A stretch of DNA of 11,052 bases from Bacteroidales bacterium (GTDB lineage: Bacteria; Bacteroidota; Bacteroidia; Bacteroidales; Porphyromonadaceae): assembly GCA_004555765.1 (NCBI GenBank), contig SFHG01000054.1:1-11052 (forward strand), read 5' to 3'. This document shows, piece by piece, positions 1 through 7,682 of the stretch. Under the pieces are notes generated by a model. That model saw nothing but the letters and a program-made list of their open reading frames with translations, was not told the DNA's origin and did no database searches. The translations under genes and the position numbers were made by a program. Numbering within the stretch: position 1 is the stretch's first letter; each line of letters begins with the position of its first letter.

Positions 1-1287
1 GAATCGGACATAAGTCGGACGATATTCGTCATCCCTATAAGACATATAGCCGGAGTGCTCCAAGATGCGAAATGCCGCCTTTTGAGTAGCAGGATTGTCT
101 CCAAATGCCTTTTGAACCTCAAAGAGATCGATGGAAAACGAACGACCATAGCCCTCACCCACCGGAATCCTAAGGTAGTTACAGATATGGTCATAGATCA
201 GCCTAACGTCCTCACGGGACGGGTACTGCAAAGAAAGAATCCTCCGAAGCCTTTTTTCGTCATCACCCGGACTGTACAAAAGTACGGCATAAGACTTCCG
301 ATCATCCCGCCCGGCGCGACCTGCCTCCTGGTAATAGGTCTCAAGTGCACTCGGAGCTGTGGGGTGAATGACGAGCCGCACGTCTTTTTTATTGATTCCC
401 ATACCGAACGCATTCGTACAGACCATAATCCGGACGATCCCTTTTTGCCAGTCGGACTGCCTTTGGGACTTCAATTGTTCGCTGAGACCGGCATGAAAAA
501 AAGTGACACTAAGCCCGAAACTTTGCAAAAGCTCAGACACATTCACCGCCTCGCGGCGCGTACGGACATAGACGAGCGCACTACCCTCCACACTTGAGAG
601 AATGTGGTAGAGCATCCTGGGCTTGTCTTGGGTTCTTCGGACGACGTAAGTGAGGTTCGGACGGTAGAAACTTTTGGAGAAAAAACGGTGTCCCGGCTTG
701 AAGTGCAGGACTTCGCGGATGTCACTGACGACTTCGGGCGTGGCGGTAGCGGTTAGCGCCAAAAGCGGGGTCTCTGCGGGAAGGCGCTTCCTGATTTCGG
801 CTATTTCGAGGTAATCGGGGCGGAAATCATACCCCCACTGACTGATACAGTGCGCCTCATCGACGACAAGAAGGGAGACCCGCAAGGCGGACAGATGTGC
901 CAAGAAAGACGCGCTCTTGAGGCGCTCGGGAGAGACGTAAAGGAGCTTATAGTCTGCGTAAAGGACACTCTCCAGCTTGCTTACCACTTGTGAGTGGGTC
1001 ATCCCGGAGTGAATGGCTGCGGCGCGAACGCGTACTTTGCTCAAGTCCTCCACTTGGTCTTTCATCAGCGCGACGAGCGGCGAGACGACAAGGGTGACCC
1101 CTTCGAGCATCAATGCCGGGACTTGAAACGTGATAGACTTACCTCCTCCCGTAGGCAGAAGCGCCAAAGTATCCCGACCTTCGAGTACGGAATCGATGAC
1201 CTCACGCTGCAGAGGTCTGAAATGGTCGTAGTGCCACTTCTCACGAAGTACGTCAAGGGGCGTCATCCCCTCCAAAGCTTTCCGCAT
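1..1287 (-). CDS. recQ: RecQ-family ATP-dependent DNA helicase, short Bacteroidetes form (3' end outside window)
   Basis: A 3'-5' superfamily 2 DNA helicase that unwinds recombination and stalled-fork intermediates, usually with RecJ. The frame is open for 429 codons from ATG 1287 to base 1, so the C-terminus is missing. Visible motifs: motif 0 FRPLQ (residues 23-27), Walker A TGGGKS (46-51), DEAH box (143-146) followed by the RecQ aromatic-rich loop SQWGYDFRP (149-157), motif III TATAT (179-183), motif V TNAFGMGIN (291-299) and motif VI QEAGRAGRD (320-328). After motif VI the sequence continues as GEGYGRSFSIDL with no cysteine cluster, as in the short RecQ proteins of Bacteroidetes that lack the canonical zinc-binding RQC module. 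The usual HxDxP before motif VI reads HPTAP (308-312). The start lies 8 bp after the recJ stop; an internal ATG at 1266 is an alternative. GGGGAGGGG lies upstream, inside the recJ end. It is cotranscribed with recJ by position. The helicase call is very secure; the domain layout beyond residue 429 is unknown. Confidence 0.95.
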   Translation of the reverse strand, partial: MRKALEGMTPLDVLREKWHYDHFRPLQREVIDSVLEGRDTLALLPTGGGKSITFQVPALMLEGVTLVVSPLVALMKDQVEDLSKVRVRAAAIHSGMTHSQVVSKLESVLYADYKLLYVSPERLKSASFLAHLSALRVSLLVVDEAHCISQWGYDFRPDYLEIAEIRKRLPAETPLLALTATATPEVVSDIREVLHFKPGHRFFSKSFYRPNLTYVVRRTQDKPRMLYHILSSVEGSALVYVRTRREAVNVSELLQSFGLSVTFFHAGLSEQLKSQRQSDWQKGIVRIMVCTNAFGMGINKKDVRLVIHPTAPSALETYYQEAGRAGRDDRKSYAVLLYSPGDDEKRLRRILSLQYPSREDVRLIYDHICNYLRIPVGEGYGRSFSIDLFEVQKAFGDNPATQKAAFRILEHSGYMSYRDDEYRPTYVRF

Positions 1288-1295
1288 AGGACAGC

Positions 1296-3041
1296 TTATA
1301 GCCCCTCCCCGGCTTTTTCGGGGAAATGGATGTCGAGGATATTGAGATAGATGCTCCTCGAGTCCCCTTTGTTGCTCTCGTCTATGGTATAGAGGATGTC
1401 GAACTTCTGTCCTTCGGCAAAATCAGCCAGGAGGGTGGCACGATTGTACGCGGTACCTTGCAGAATCGGCAATTGATCCGGCATACTTATGACGAGCTTA
1501 AGGTGATTCTTTCGGAAACCCATTACCCTGGGAGGCGTGACGTTTACGACACCACGGGTGAGGAAGATTGGGGACTCGTTACGCGGGCCGAACGGACTGA
1601 GCCGGCGAATTTGCCTCTTAAGTGTCGGGACGATCTGCTTAAGCGAAATCTCGGCATCGACCCGATAAGACGGCCGGAGATCTTCGCTCGAGATATTGCG
1701 CTCGGCCAAGGCCGTAGATTGCTGAATGAAGCGGTGGAGATTCTTTTTCTTTATGGAGAGACCGGCAGCGTGGGTATGGCCGCCGAAGTTTTCGAGGAGG
1801 TCTTTGGAGTGCTCCAAGATCGAATAGACGTCATACCCGTCGATGCTTCTGGCAGATCCGCCGACAAGATTGTCCTGTGTGTCTGCGAGGACGATGGCAG
1901 GACGATTGTACTTCTCGGAGAGACGGCTCGCCACGATCCCGATGACGCCGCTGTGCCAAGACGGGTCATACACAATGATGACCTTGTGATTCTCCAAGTC
2001 TGTGAAGCTCTCGACGATATCATTGGCCTCCTGTGTGACGAAACGGTCAAGGTCACGACGCTGATTATTGTAGTCGTCGAGGTGCCTGCTCAGTATGTGC
2101 GCATCTTCTTCGTTGCTTGAGAGCAGAAGGTCGACCGACTCGCGTCCGCTTCTGATACGGCCTGAGGCATTGAGCCGGGGTCCTATCTTGAGGATGATGT
2201 CTTTAAGCGTCAGCTCTTTATTCTCGAGTCCGCTCACTGCGATGATGCCCTTCAAGCCGAGCAAAGGGGTCTTATTGAGCTTACGCATCCCGTAGTACGC
2301 CAGTACCCGGTTCTCTCCTGTCAAGGGGACAAGATCCGCCGAAATGCTGACGGCCACGAGGTCGAGCAGATCATAGACTTTCTGCATAGAGATGTCGTTG
2401 CTGAGTGCAAAGGCCTGCATCAGTTTGAAGCCCACTCCGCAACCGCTAAGGTACTTGTACGGGTACTTGGATCCCTTGTTTCGGGGATTCAGATTTGCCG
2501 ATGCATCAGGCAATTGCTCTCCGGGGTTGTGGTGGTCGCATACAATGATGTCGAGACCTCGTTCCTCGGCATACGAAACCATCTCCGTGTTTTTGATTCC
2601 GGTATCGAGGACGATCATCAGCTTACACCCGGTTCCGATGGCAAAATCCACTCCGGCTTGAGAGATTCCGCTACCCTCATCCGATCGATCCGGTATGTAG
2701 TAATCGATATTCTGCGTGAATTGCCTCAGAAACTTATACACCAGAGTGACAGCCGTCGTGCCGTCCACGTCGAAGTCCCCGTAGACCATGATCCGCTCCT
2801 TATTCCCGATGGCGGCATTGAGCCTTTTGATGGCCTTGTCCATATCGGGCATAAGGAATGGATCGTGGAGCTGATCGAGTTTCGGAAAGAGAAAGCTATG
2901 GACGTCTTCCGGGGTTTTCAAACCCCTTCTCACCAGGATTTCTCCGATGACAGGCTGCAGTTTCTCGCCCGATGCCAATCGTTCGGCAAGTTTTTGCTGT
3001 GCCTTACTTAGTGGCTTAAAATCCCAGTAATGGTGTCCCAT
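1296..3041 (-). CDS. recJ: Single-stranded-DNA-specific 5'-3' exonuclease RecJ
   Basis: Degrades single-stranded DNA 5' to 3' in RecF-pathway recombination, mismatch repair and base excision repair, in the cytoplasm. The 581-residue length fits the family. The DHH phosphoesterase motifs are all visible: motif I YGDFDVDGTTA (87-97), motif II LDTGI (145-149), motif III CDHHN (168-172), the conserved LVPLTGENR (238-246), a DHHA1 segment GGSARSIDGYDVYS (394-407) and the nucleic acid and metal-associated GGHTHAAG (420-427). A C-terminal OB-type region follows (about 455-575). The start at ATG 3041 is 21 bp downstream of the transporter stop and has no clear Shine-Dalgarno; the N-terminus (FKPLSKAQQKLAERL) resembles other RecJ starts. 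recQ follows after 8 bp, giving an exonuclease-helicase pair in one transcript, which agrees with their joint biochemical role. Nothing in the catalytic core looks damaged. Confidence 0.97.
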   Translation of the reverse strand: MGHHYWDFKPLSKAQQKLAERLASGEKLQPVIGEILVRRGLKTPEDVHSFLFPKLDQLHDPFLMPDMDKAIKRLNAAIGNKERIMVYGDFDVDGTTAVTLVYKFLRQFTQNIDYYIPDRSDEGSGISQAGVDFAIGTGCKLMIVLDTGIKNTEMVSYAEERGLDIIVCDHHNPGEQLPDASANLNPRNKGSKYPYKYLSGCGVGFKLMQAFALSNDISMQKVYDLLDLVAVSISADLVPLTGENRVLAYYGMRKLNKTPLLGLKGIIAVSGLENKELTLKDIILKIGPRLNASGRIRSGRESVDLLLSSNEEDAHILSRHLDDYNNQRRDLDRFVTQEANDIVESFTDLENHKVIIVYDPSWHSGVIGIVASRLSEKYNRPAIVLADTQDNLVGGSARSIDGYDVYSILEHSKDLLENFGGHTHAAGLSIKKKNLHRFIQQSTALAERNISSEDLRPSYRVDAEISLKQIVPTLKRQIRRLSPFGPRNESPIFLTRGVVNVTPPRVMGFRKNHLKLVISMPDQLPILQGTAYNRATLLADFAEGQKFDILYTIDESNKGDSRSIYLNILDIHFPEKAGEGL

Positions 3042-3062
3042 GGCGGTTCGCTTTTCGGATAA

Positions 3063-4712
3063 TTATTTGATGTTCGGTTCTTCGAGACCGTACCCTTTCT
3101 TCTTGTCTTCCGCTTTCAGCCAGAAACCGAGAAGGAGTGCGAGCACTCCGAGGAATGCGAGCATCACGAGAGCGTAAGTGTAGTCGTAGGACGTGGCGGC
3201 CACTTCCGGAGAAATAGTCCCTGTGGCCAACTGTGTCTCAATCTCGGGATTGGTGGCTTTAAGGATTTTGCCTATCAGCAGCGGGAAAAGCCAGAGACCG
3301 ATATTCTGGATCCAGAAGATAAGTGCGTAAGCAGATCCGATCACTTTGGCATCCACCAGCTTGGGCACGGAGGGCCACAGTGCGGAAGGCACGAGGGAAA
3401 AAGAGGCACCGAGGACGAGGATGGTCACGAAGGCAAGCACAACGCCACCGACGAGGTTCCCTTTGAACATCGGAAGCACGTAGGCAAACGTCAGGTGGCA
3501 CGCAATCAAGAGAAGAGAGCCGAGTATGAGCATACTGGCCGCCTTGCCCTTATTGTCCACATACTTGCCGAGAATCGGCGTGATGCCGACAGCGAGAAGC
3601 GGGAAGACTGCAAAGATGGACTCTGCAGACTGGCGCATATAAGATATGTAGCAGAAGCCGATGAGGAAGATGACAGAAACGGCAAGCAGGAGCACTCCGA
3701 GCGATTTCTTGACGAAATTGCTGCCAAAGGCCGTAGCCGCCACAACGAGCATAATGACGTATTGGAGGATGGCCACCATGTTGGAGTTCCAGAAAGAGTC
3801 CGCCGGAAGCGTCTCAAAAGCGATGGTGCTCTGAAGCATATTCACCGCATACTTCTGGAAGGGGAAGATGGCAGAGTAATACAGCACGCACAGGAGAGAG
3901 ACGAGCCAGAACACTTTGCTTGAGAAGATTTTGCCCAAGTCTTTGATCCGGAAGGGATCGTCTTTTTCCTCCGCCTCTCCGGTCTCGGCATCCAAAGTCC
4001 GGTCCATAAAGAAATAGACGACGAACATAATGAGTGCAATAACGAGAAGCACGAGTCCGAAAGCGACGGAGCGAGACACATCTATGCGGCCGCCAAGCTT
4101 CGCGAAAAGCGGAGAGAACATCATACAGGTGGCCACACCCAAGCGTGCCAAAGCCATTTCAGACCCCATTGCGAGCGCCATCTCCCTGCCTTTGAACCAC
4201 TTCACGATACCCCTTGAGACGGTGATGCCGGCCATTTCGACACCGCAGCCGAAGATCATAAAGCCGACAGCCGAGAGTTTGGCAGAAGCCGGCATCCCTC
4301 TGTAAAATGGCGAAACACCGAGTTCGTCAAAAACGGGGATGTAATTGAGGTTATTCGTGAACCACTCTTCGAGACTTGAGCCCATAAAGGACTCCGTCAC
4401 GGCATACCAATTGATGACGGCACCCACGACCATCACCACTCCGGATAGGAGCGCGGTGAAGCGCACGCCCATCTTGTCCAGGATGATGCCTGCGAAAATA
4501 AGGAAGAAGATGAAGACGTTAAGGAACGTCTCAGAGCCTGCATACGTCCCAAAGGCCGTGGAGTCCCAACCTCTTGTCGATTGTAGTAAGTCTTTGATCG
4601 GCGAGAGTATGTCCATAAAGATGTAGGCACAAAACATCGCCAGAGCCAGAAGCAACAGAGCCGTCCACCGGGCCCAGGCTTTGTCGCGGAGCGTTTCGGT
4701 ATTCAAAACCAT
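3063..4712 (-). CDS. Major facilitator superfamily (MFS) transporter, substrate unknown
   Basis: An inner-membrane secondary transporter of 549 residues. Evidence is the run of hydrophobic segments (roughly residues 14-36, 61-79, 84-102, 145-165, 176-205, 213-236, 264-290, 310-330, 335-358, 366-384, 390-415, 420-445, 455-480 and 511-532; a few are short or marginal, compatible with 12 helices) and two motif A copies after helix 2 and its C-half counterpart: GIILDKMGVRF (75-85) and GKYVDNKGK (382-390). It is longer than a typical MFS protein because of a non-cytoplasmic loop at about 103-144 and a charged central loop (about 237-262, DAETGEAEEKDDPF). The organisation and the FPFQKYAVNML segment remind me of MFSD1-like bacterial proteins, but I cannot name the substrate. 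It is the first gene of a cluster with recJ and recQ. The start ATG 4712 is preceded by AT-rich sequence without a Shine-Dalgarno. A weak -7-like box lies at 4779-4786. Confidence 0.9.
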   Translation of the reverse strand: MVLNTETLRDKAWARWTALLLLALAMFCAYIFMDILSPIKDLLQSTRGWDSTAFGTYAGSETFLNVFIFFLIFAGIILDKMGVRFTALLSGVVMVVGAVINWYAVTESFMGSSLEEWFTNNLNYIPVFDELGVSPFYRGMPASAKLSAVGFMIFGCGVEMAGITVSRGIVKWFKGREMALAMGSEMALARLGVATCMMFSPLFAKLGGRIDVSRSVAFGLVLLVIALIMFVVYFFMDRTLDAETGEAEEKDDPFRIKDLGKIFSSKVFWLVSLLCVLYYSAIFPFQKYAVNMLQSTIAFETLPADSFWNSNMVAILQYVIMLVVAATAFGSNFVKKSLGVLLLAVSVIFLIGFCYISYMRQSAESIFAVFPLLAVGITPILGKYVDNKGKAASMLILGSLLLIACHLTFAYVLPMFKGNLVGGVVLAFVTILVLGASFSLVPSALWPSVPKLVDAKVIGSAYALIFWIQNIGLWLFPLLIGKILKATNPEIETQLATGTISPEVAATSYDYTYALVMLAFLGVLALLLGFWLKAEDKKKGYGLEEPNIK

Positions 4713-4881
4713 AAAAGTTTGATGTTATAAGGGTTAAAAATTCAGTCTTCCTTCCTATGCCCTCCGCCCATTTGACCGTAAAGGTAACTTATTTCTACGA
4801 GAAATATTCCTCCCGCCCGCGTGTATTGTTCCGAAGGCGGTAATTTCTCTCTTCAAAACGACACATCTCAGTCCCTAAAAG
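4713..4881. other. Gene-free upstream region of the MFS-recJ-recQ cluster
   Basis: About 170 bp between the transporter start codon and the tandem array. Apart from the weak -7-like box at 4779-4786 I see no gene, no convincing hairpin and no repeat unit. It is AT-rich next to the start codon and more mixed toward the array. Confidence 0.6.
4779..4786 (-). promoter_or_regulatory. Possible -7 box for the MFS-recJ-recQ cluster
   Basis: On the minus strand this reads TACCTTTA, one mismatch from the Bacteroidetes -7 consensus TAnnTTTG, about 67 bp upstream of the transporter start. No TTG/TTTG is visible at the expected -33 position, so support is weak. It would put the 22-bp repeat array about 95 bp or more upstream of the box. 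Confidence 0.3.
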
Positions 4882-5189
4882 ATTAGTCGACTAATTTTCC
4901 GGATTTAGTCGACTAATTTTCCGGATTTAGTCGACTAATCTTCCGGAATAGGTCGACCCTTTTGCCCGAAACCCTCGACCCTTTTGCCCGAAACCCTCGA
5001 CCCTTTTGTCCGAAACCCTCGACCCTTTTGACCGAATAGGTCGTCCTATTTGCCGGAATATGTCGTCCTATTTGCCGGAATAGGTCGTCCTATTTGCCAG
5101 AATAGGTCGTCCTATTTGCCGGAATAGGTCGACCCTTTTGCCCGAATAGGTCGACCCTTTTGCCCGAATAGGTCGACCCTCCTTCCGGT
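4882..5189. repeat. 22-bp tandem repeat array, 13 full units plus one degenerate unit
   Basis: Thirteen consecutive units of exactly 22 bp run from 4882 to 5167, and a fourteenth at 5168-5189 diverges after its first 13 bases. Units fall into classes. Class A (units 1-3, 4882-4947) starts TTTAGTCGACTAAT and ends TTTCCGGA. Class B (unit 4 at 4948-4969; units 12-13 at 5124-5167) starts ATAGGTCGACCCTT and ends TTGCCCGA. Class B' (units 5-7, 4970-5035) starts AACCCTCGACCCTT. Class C (units 8-11, 5036-5123) starts ATAGGTCGTCCTAT and ends TTGCCGGA. Each class A unit contains the perfect 12-bp palindrome TTAGTCGACTAA; class C has arms ATAGG and CCTAT around TCGT. There are no spacers, so it is not CRISPR, and the period is not a multiple of three, so it is not coding. 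It begins 6 bp past the lpxB stop codon and lies upstream of the transporter gene. Function unknown. Confidence 0.97.
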
Positions 5190-5195
5190 CACCGT

Positions 5196-6323
5196 CTACC
5201 GCCCCATCAGTCTCCCGATAGCGAGTGCGGCATTCAGAGAGGCCGAAGAGCCTGAAGCGGACAACTTGGCACGCACCAAGTCGTAACCGAGAAGCATTTC
5301 CCGCCGCTGAGAGGTGTCCGAAAGCAGAGGCATCAGAGCCTTGCGGATCCTCTTTTTCGTAAAGAGACCGCCGTACATTTCCGGCACCACCTCCTGCCCG
5401 GCGATGAGATTGACGAGCGAGATATAAGGTATCGAGAAGAAATTATCGAAGACAAAATTGGCCACCGCCCCGCCCCGCACGGCATAACAAACGACTTGGG
5501 GCGTGCCCAGAAGTGCCGTCTCAAGGGTCGCCGTACCACTGGTCACGAGTGCCGCTTTGGCACCCCTCACGACCCCGTAAGTGTCCCCGTGCACGATCTT
5601 GACGAGCGCGCGGTCCCCGGGGGGTAAGACTTCCCCGATGAGGGCATCCGTAACGCTCGGAGCAGCCGCCAAAATACCCCTTTTCCCGGTCTCTCTGAGG
5701 ACAGAGACCATAGTCGGCAGATTCGTTTTCACTTCACCGGTACGGCTTCCGCACAGCAGAGCCACGTAATCGGAGCCGTAGTTACCGGACTGCCCGGAGG
5801 AGAGATATTCCGTGACGGTTTCATAAGTGGGGTTGCCGACATACCCGACCTTCGTGACCCCCTCTTTTTTGAAAAAAGCAACCTCGAAAGGAAAGATGCA
5901 GAGGACGAGATCCGTCAGCTCTCGAAGTTTCGGGATCCTCCACTTTTTCCACGCCCACACTTTGGGCGGGATGTAGTACACCACTTTGGACAGTGGCAGG
6001 TAATCGTGTGCGAAAGGGAGAATGTATCGGAAGCAAAACCCGCTGAAGTCGACACAGATGAGGACATCGGGACCGAAGTCGAGCATTTTTTCCCGAACCT
6101 TGCGCCCCGTCTCGGACAGGTATCCGAGATTTTTGACCACGGGGATAAAGCCCATAATCGCCAAATCCTCCGATTTATGCACCAAGAGCCCCCCTTCCGC
6201 ACGCATCAGAGGTCCCCCCACAAACGCAAACGAGGCACCGGGATCCTCTTTCTTCAAGGCCCTCATAAGCCTCGAAGCGTGAAGGTCACCGCTTGCCTCG
6301 CCAACAACAATAAAGTATTTCAT
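5196..6323 (-). CDS. lpxB: Lipid-A-disaccharide synthase LpxB
   Basis: A peripheral inner-membrane glycosyltransferase (family GT19) that joins UDP-2,3-diacylglucosamine to lipid X, giving the tetraacyl disaccharide 1-phosphate of the lipid A pathway. The 375-residue length is normal. Visible family signatures: N-terminal GEASGDLHA (8-16), FVGGPLM (34-40), CVDFSGF (90-96) whose Asp92 aligns with the catalytic aspartate of E. coli LpxB, PPKVWAWKKWR (119-129), CGSRTGEV (191-198) with the conserved Arg194, TSGTATLETALLGTP (261-275) and SLVNLIAGQEVVPE (302-315). A purine-rich GGGGAGGGGG lies about 10 nt upstream of ATG 6323. It is the last gene of the glyS cluster, 26 bp after surE; surE-lpxB adjacency is something I know from other Bacteroidales. 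Its TAG stop is followed almost at once by the 22-bp array, and no conventional terminator is visible. Confidence 0.97.
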   Translation of the reverse strand: MKYFIVVGEASGDLHASRLMRALKKEDPGASFAFVGGPLMRAEGGLLVHKSEDLAIMGFIPVVKNLGYLSETGRKVREKMLDFGPDVLICVDFSGFCFRYILPFAHDYLPLSKVVYYIPPKVWAWKKWRIPKLRELTDLVLCIFPFEVAFFKKEGVTKVGYVGNPTYETVTEYLSSGQSGNYGSDYVALLCGSRTGEVKTNLPTMVSVLRETGKRGILAAAPSVTDALIGEVLPPGDRALVKIVHGDTYGVVRGAKAALVTSGTATLETALLGTPQVVCYAVRGGAVANFVFDNFFSIPYISLVNLIAGQEVVPEMYGGLFTKKRIRKALMPLLSDTSQRREMLLGYDLVRAKLSASGSSASLNAALAIGRLMGR

Positions 6324-6349
6324 CCGGAGATACCCCCTCCCCGCCTAAT

Positions 6350-7135
6350 TTATTTGAGATCCTCCCAGTGTTTGATCTGCTGAATGTATTCGTAGTCGGT
6401 TACGTCGATATTGCAGGGTACCACTGTTGCGAATCCGCGCTCCAAGAGCTTGATGTCCCAGCTCTTGTTCTCCGGTTCGCGCAGGACTATATCTCCCGTG
6501 TGCCAATACACATCATCCCCCTTGGGCGTCACTTGGCGGATGAACTCTTTGTCATAACGCCCATCCGCTTGGCTGCTTATTTTCAGTCCTCTGACTTCCG
6601 GGACATCGGGGACGTTGACATTCAGATAGACACCCTTCGGGATACCTTCCTTAAAGATGCGCCGGGCGATAAGCCTCGCGTATCTGCACGCGTCCATAAA
6701 GTCGCTGTCCTGGGTACCCTCTGCAAGCGAGATGGCAAAGGAAGGAATGTCGTAGATGGTTCCCTCTATCGCCGCGCCTACGGTGCCGGAGTAATTGACC
6801 ATAATGCTGTGATTGCTGCCGTGGTTGATGCCTGCGACAACCATATCGGGCATACGGGGTACAATCTCGTTAAGCGCGAGCTTGACGCAGTCCGCCGGTG
6901 TCCCGCTGCAGCTGTAGACCGTCAGCCCCGGCTCTGTCGACACCATCGCATAATGAATGGGGACAGAGACCGTGATCGCACTCGAAGACCCCGACTGGGG
7001 ACGATCCGGAGCCACGACGATGAGATCCCCGAGGTCTTTGAGTGCCACACAAAGCTCCCGAAGCCCTTTGGCAAAGACACCATCGTCATTGCTGATGAGG
7101 ATAAGCGGTCTTTCTGTCAGGGTCATAATTCGCAC
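6350..7135 (-). CDS. surE: 5'/3'-nucleotidase SurE
   Basis: A metal-dependent phosphatase that removes phosphate from nucleoside 5'- and 3'-monophosphates, cytoplasmic. Signatures: ILISNDDG (12-19) with the metal-binding Asp17-Asp18, APDRPQSGSSSA (42-53), GINHGSN (102-108) and YSGTVGAA (115-122). Length 261 residues is typical. Two starts are possible: GTG at 7135, four bases after AAGGAG (7145-7140, which overlaps the TAA stop of the preceding gene), or ATG at 7126, three codons later. Most SurE proteins begin only a few residues before the SNDDG motif, and both starts satisfy this; the ribosome-binding site spacing is short for GTG and long for ATG. It lies 8 bp (or 17 bp with the ATG start) after the FKBP-like gene and 26 bp before lpxB, clearly one operon. 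Confidence 0.96.
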   Translation of the reverse strand: MRIMTLTERPLILISNDDGVFAKGLRELCVALKDLGDLIVVAPDRPQSGSSSAITVSVPIHYAMVSTEPGLTVYSCSGTPADCVKLALNEIVPRMPDMVVAGINHGSNHSIMVNYSGTVGAAIEGTIYDIPSFAISLAEGTQDSDFMDACRYARLIARRIFKEGIPKGVYLNVNVPDVPEVRGLKISSQADGRYDKEFIRQVTPKGDDVYWHTGDIVLREPENKSWDIKLLERGFATVVPCNIDVTDYEYIQQIKHWEDLK

Positions 7136-7143
7136 ACCTCTCC

Positions 7144-7671
7144 TTACGGTTTAACTATTTGATCCAAAGTGAGCGTGAACTTCAGTGGAGAATACGCAGG
7201 GATAAGACTGCTGACCGGCGTGGCTCCATATCCTAAACGCCATGGGACAATAACTTCCCAAGTATCTCCCACTTCCATATTCTGAAGCGCTATTTGGACG
7301 CCCTCCACGAGATTTTGGGAAGAAGCTGCGGAGACATTGCCATAGAGTACCAGGCTCGCAAGCTTTTGCTCCGGCTGAAACTCTTGCCCCGTGATCGCAT
7401 GCTCGCCTCTCAAGGTAACGGCCACAGTGCTGTTTTGGTATGGGTGCACACCCTTATTGGCTGCCGGCGCATCTTTGATCTCCTTATAGAAAATCGATTC
7501 GTCGCCATTGAGGAAGGTCAGCTCCTTGTAGTCGCCCTTCTCCTTGAGTGCGGTGATGAAAGCGTCGCTGTCCTTTTCGGCCTGGGATACCTGCTCGACC
7601 ACAGTCGAATTGCAGGAAGCGATGAGCAAGCCGAGGACGAGACCGAGTATGCCGTTATGAATACGCATCAT
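7144..7671 (-). CDS. FKBP-type peptidyl-prolyl isomerase-like lipoprotein
   Basis: A 175-residue predicted lipoprotein: hydrophobic signal peptide ILGLVLGLLIASC with lipobox IASC and acylated Cys20, a charged linker (about 25-65), then an FKBP-fold domain (about 80-173). The fold is recognised by VAVTLRGE (83-90), GQEF (95-98), LVEGVQIALQNMEVGD (121-136), VPWRLGYGA (142-150) and the final IPAYSPLKFTLTLDQI (157-172). By hand alignment with human FKBP12, several pocket residues differ: the floor Trp59 is Val125, Asp37 is Gln99 and Tyr26 is Leu87, while Tyr82 (Tyr148) is kept. It may therefore be a weak isomerase or act mainly as a chaperone outside the inner membrane; that is inference. The start is ATG 7671 or the adjacent ATG 7668, 11 bp after glyS. 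Bacteroidetes often carry such FKBP lipoproteins (GldI-like), but I cannot assign this one to a named system. Confidence 0.88.
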   Translation of the reverse strand: MMRIHNGILGLVLGLLIASCNSTVVEQVSQAEKDSDAFITALKEKGDYKELTFLNGDESIFYKEIKDAPAANKGVHPYQNSTVAVTLRGEHAITGQEFQPEQKLASLVLYGNVSAASSQNLVEGVQIALQNMEVGDTWEVIVPWRLGYGATPVSSLIPAYSPLKFTLTLDQIVKP

Positions 7672-7682
7672 AGAAATTCAAT

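Noticed and set aside
1326..2120. 264-residue plus-strand reading frame
   Set aside because: It lies entirely antisense to recJ, has no recognisable domain, and the recJ motifs show which strand codes.
4882..5189. CRISPR array
   Set aside because: The 22-bp units follow each other with no unique spacers, and no cas genes are nearby.
6368..7162. 264-residue plus-strand reading frame
   Set aside because: It is antisense to surE, whose motifs are intact, and its low-complexity composition is what a shadow frame would give.
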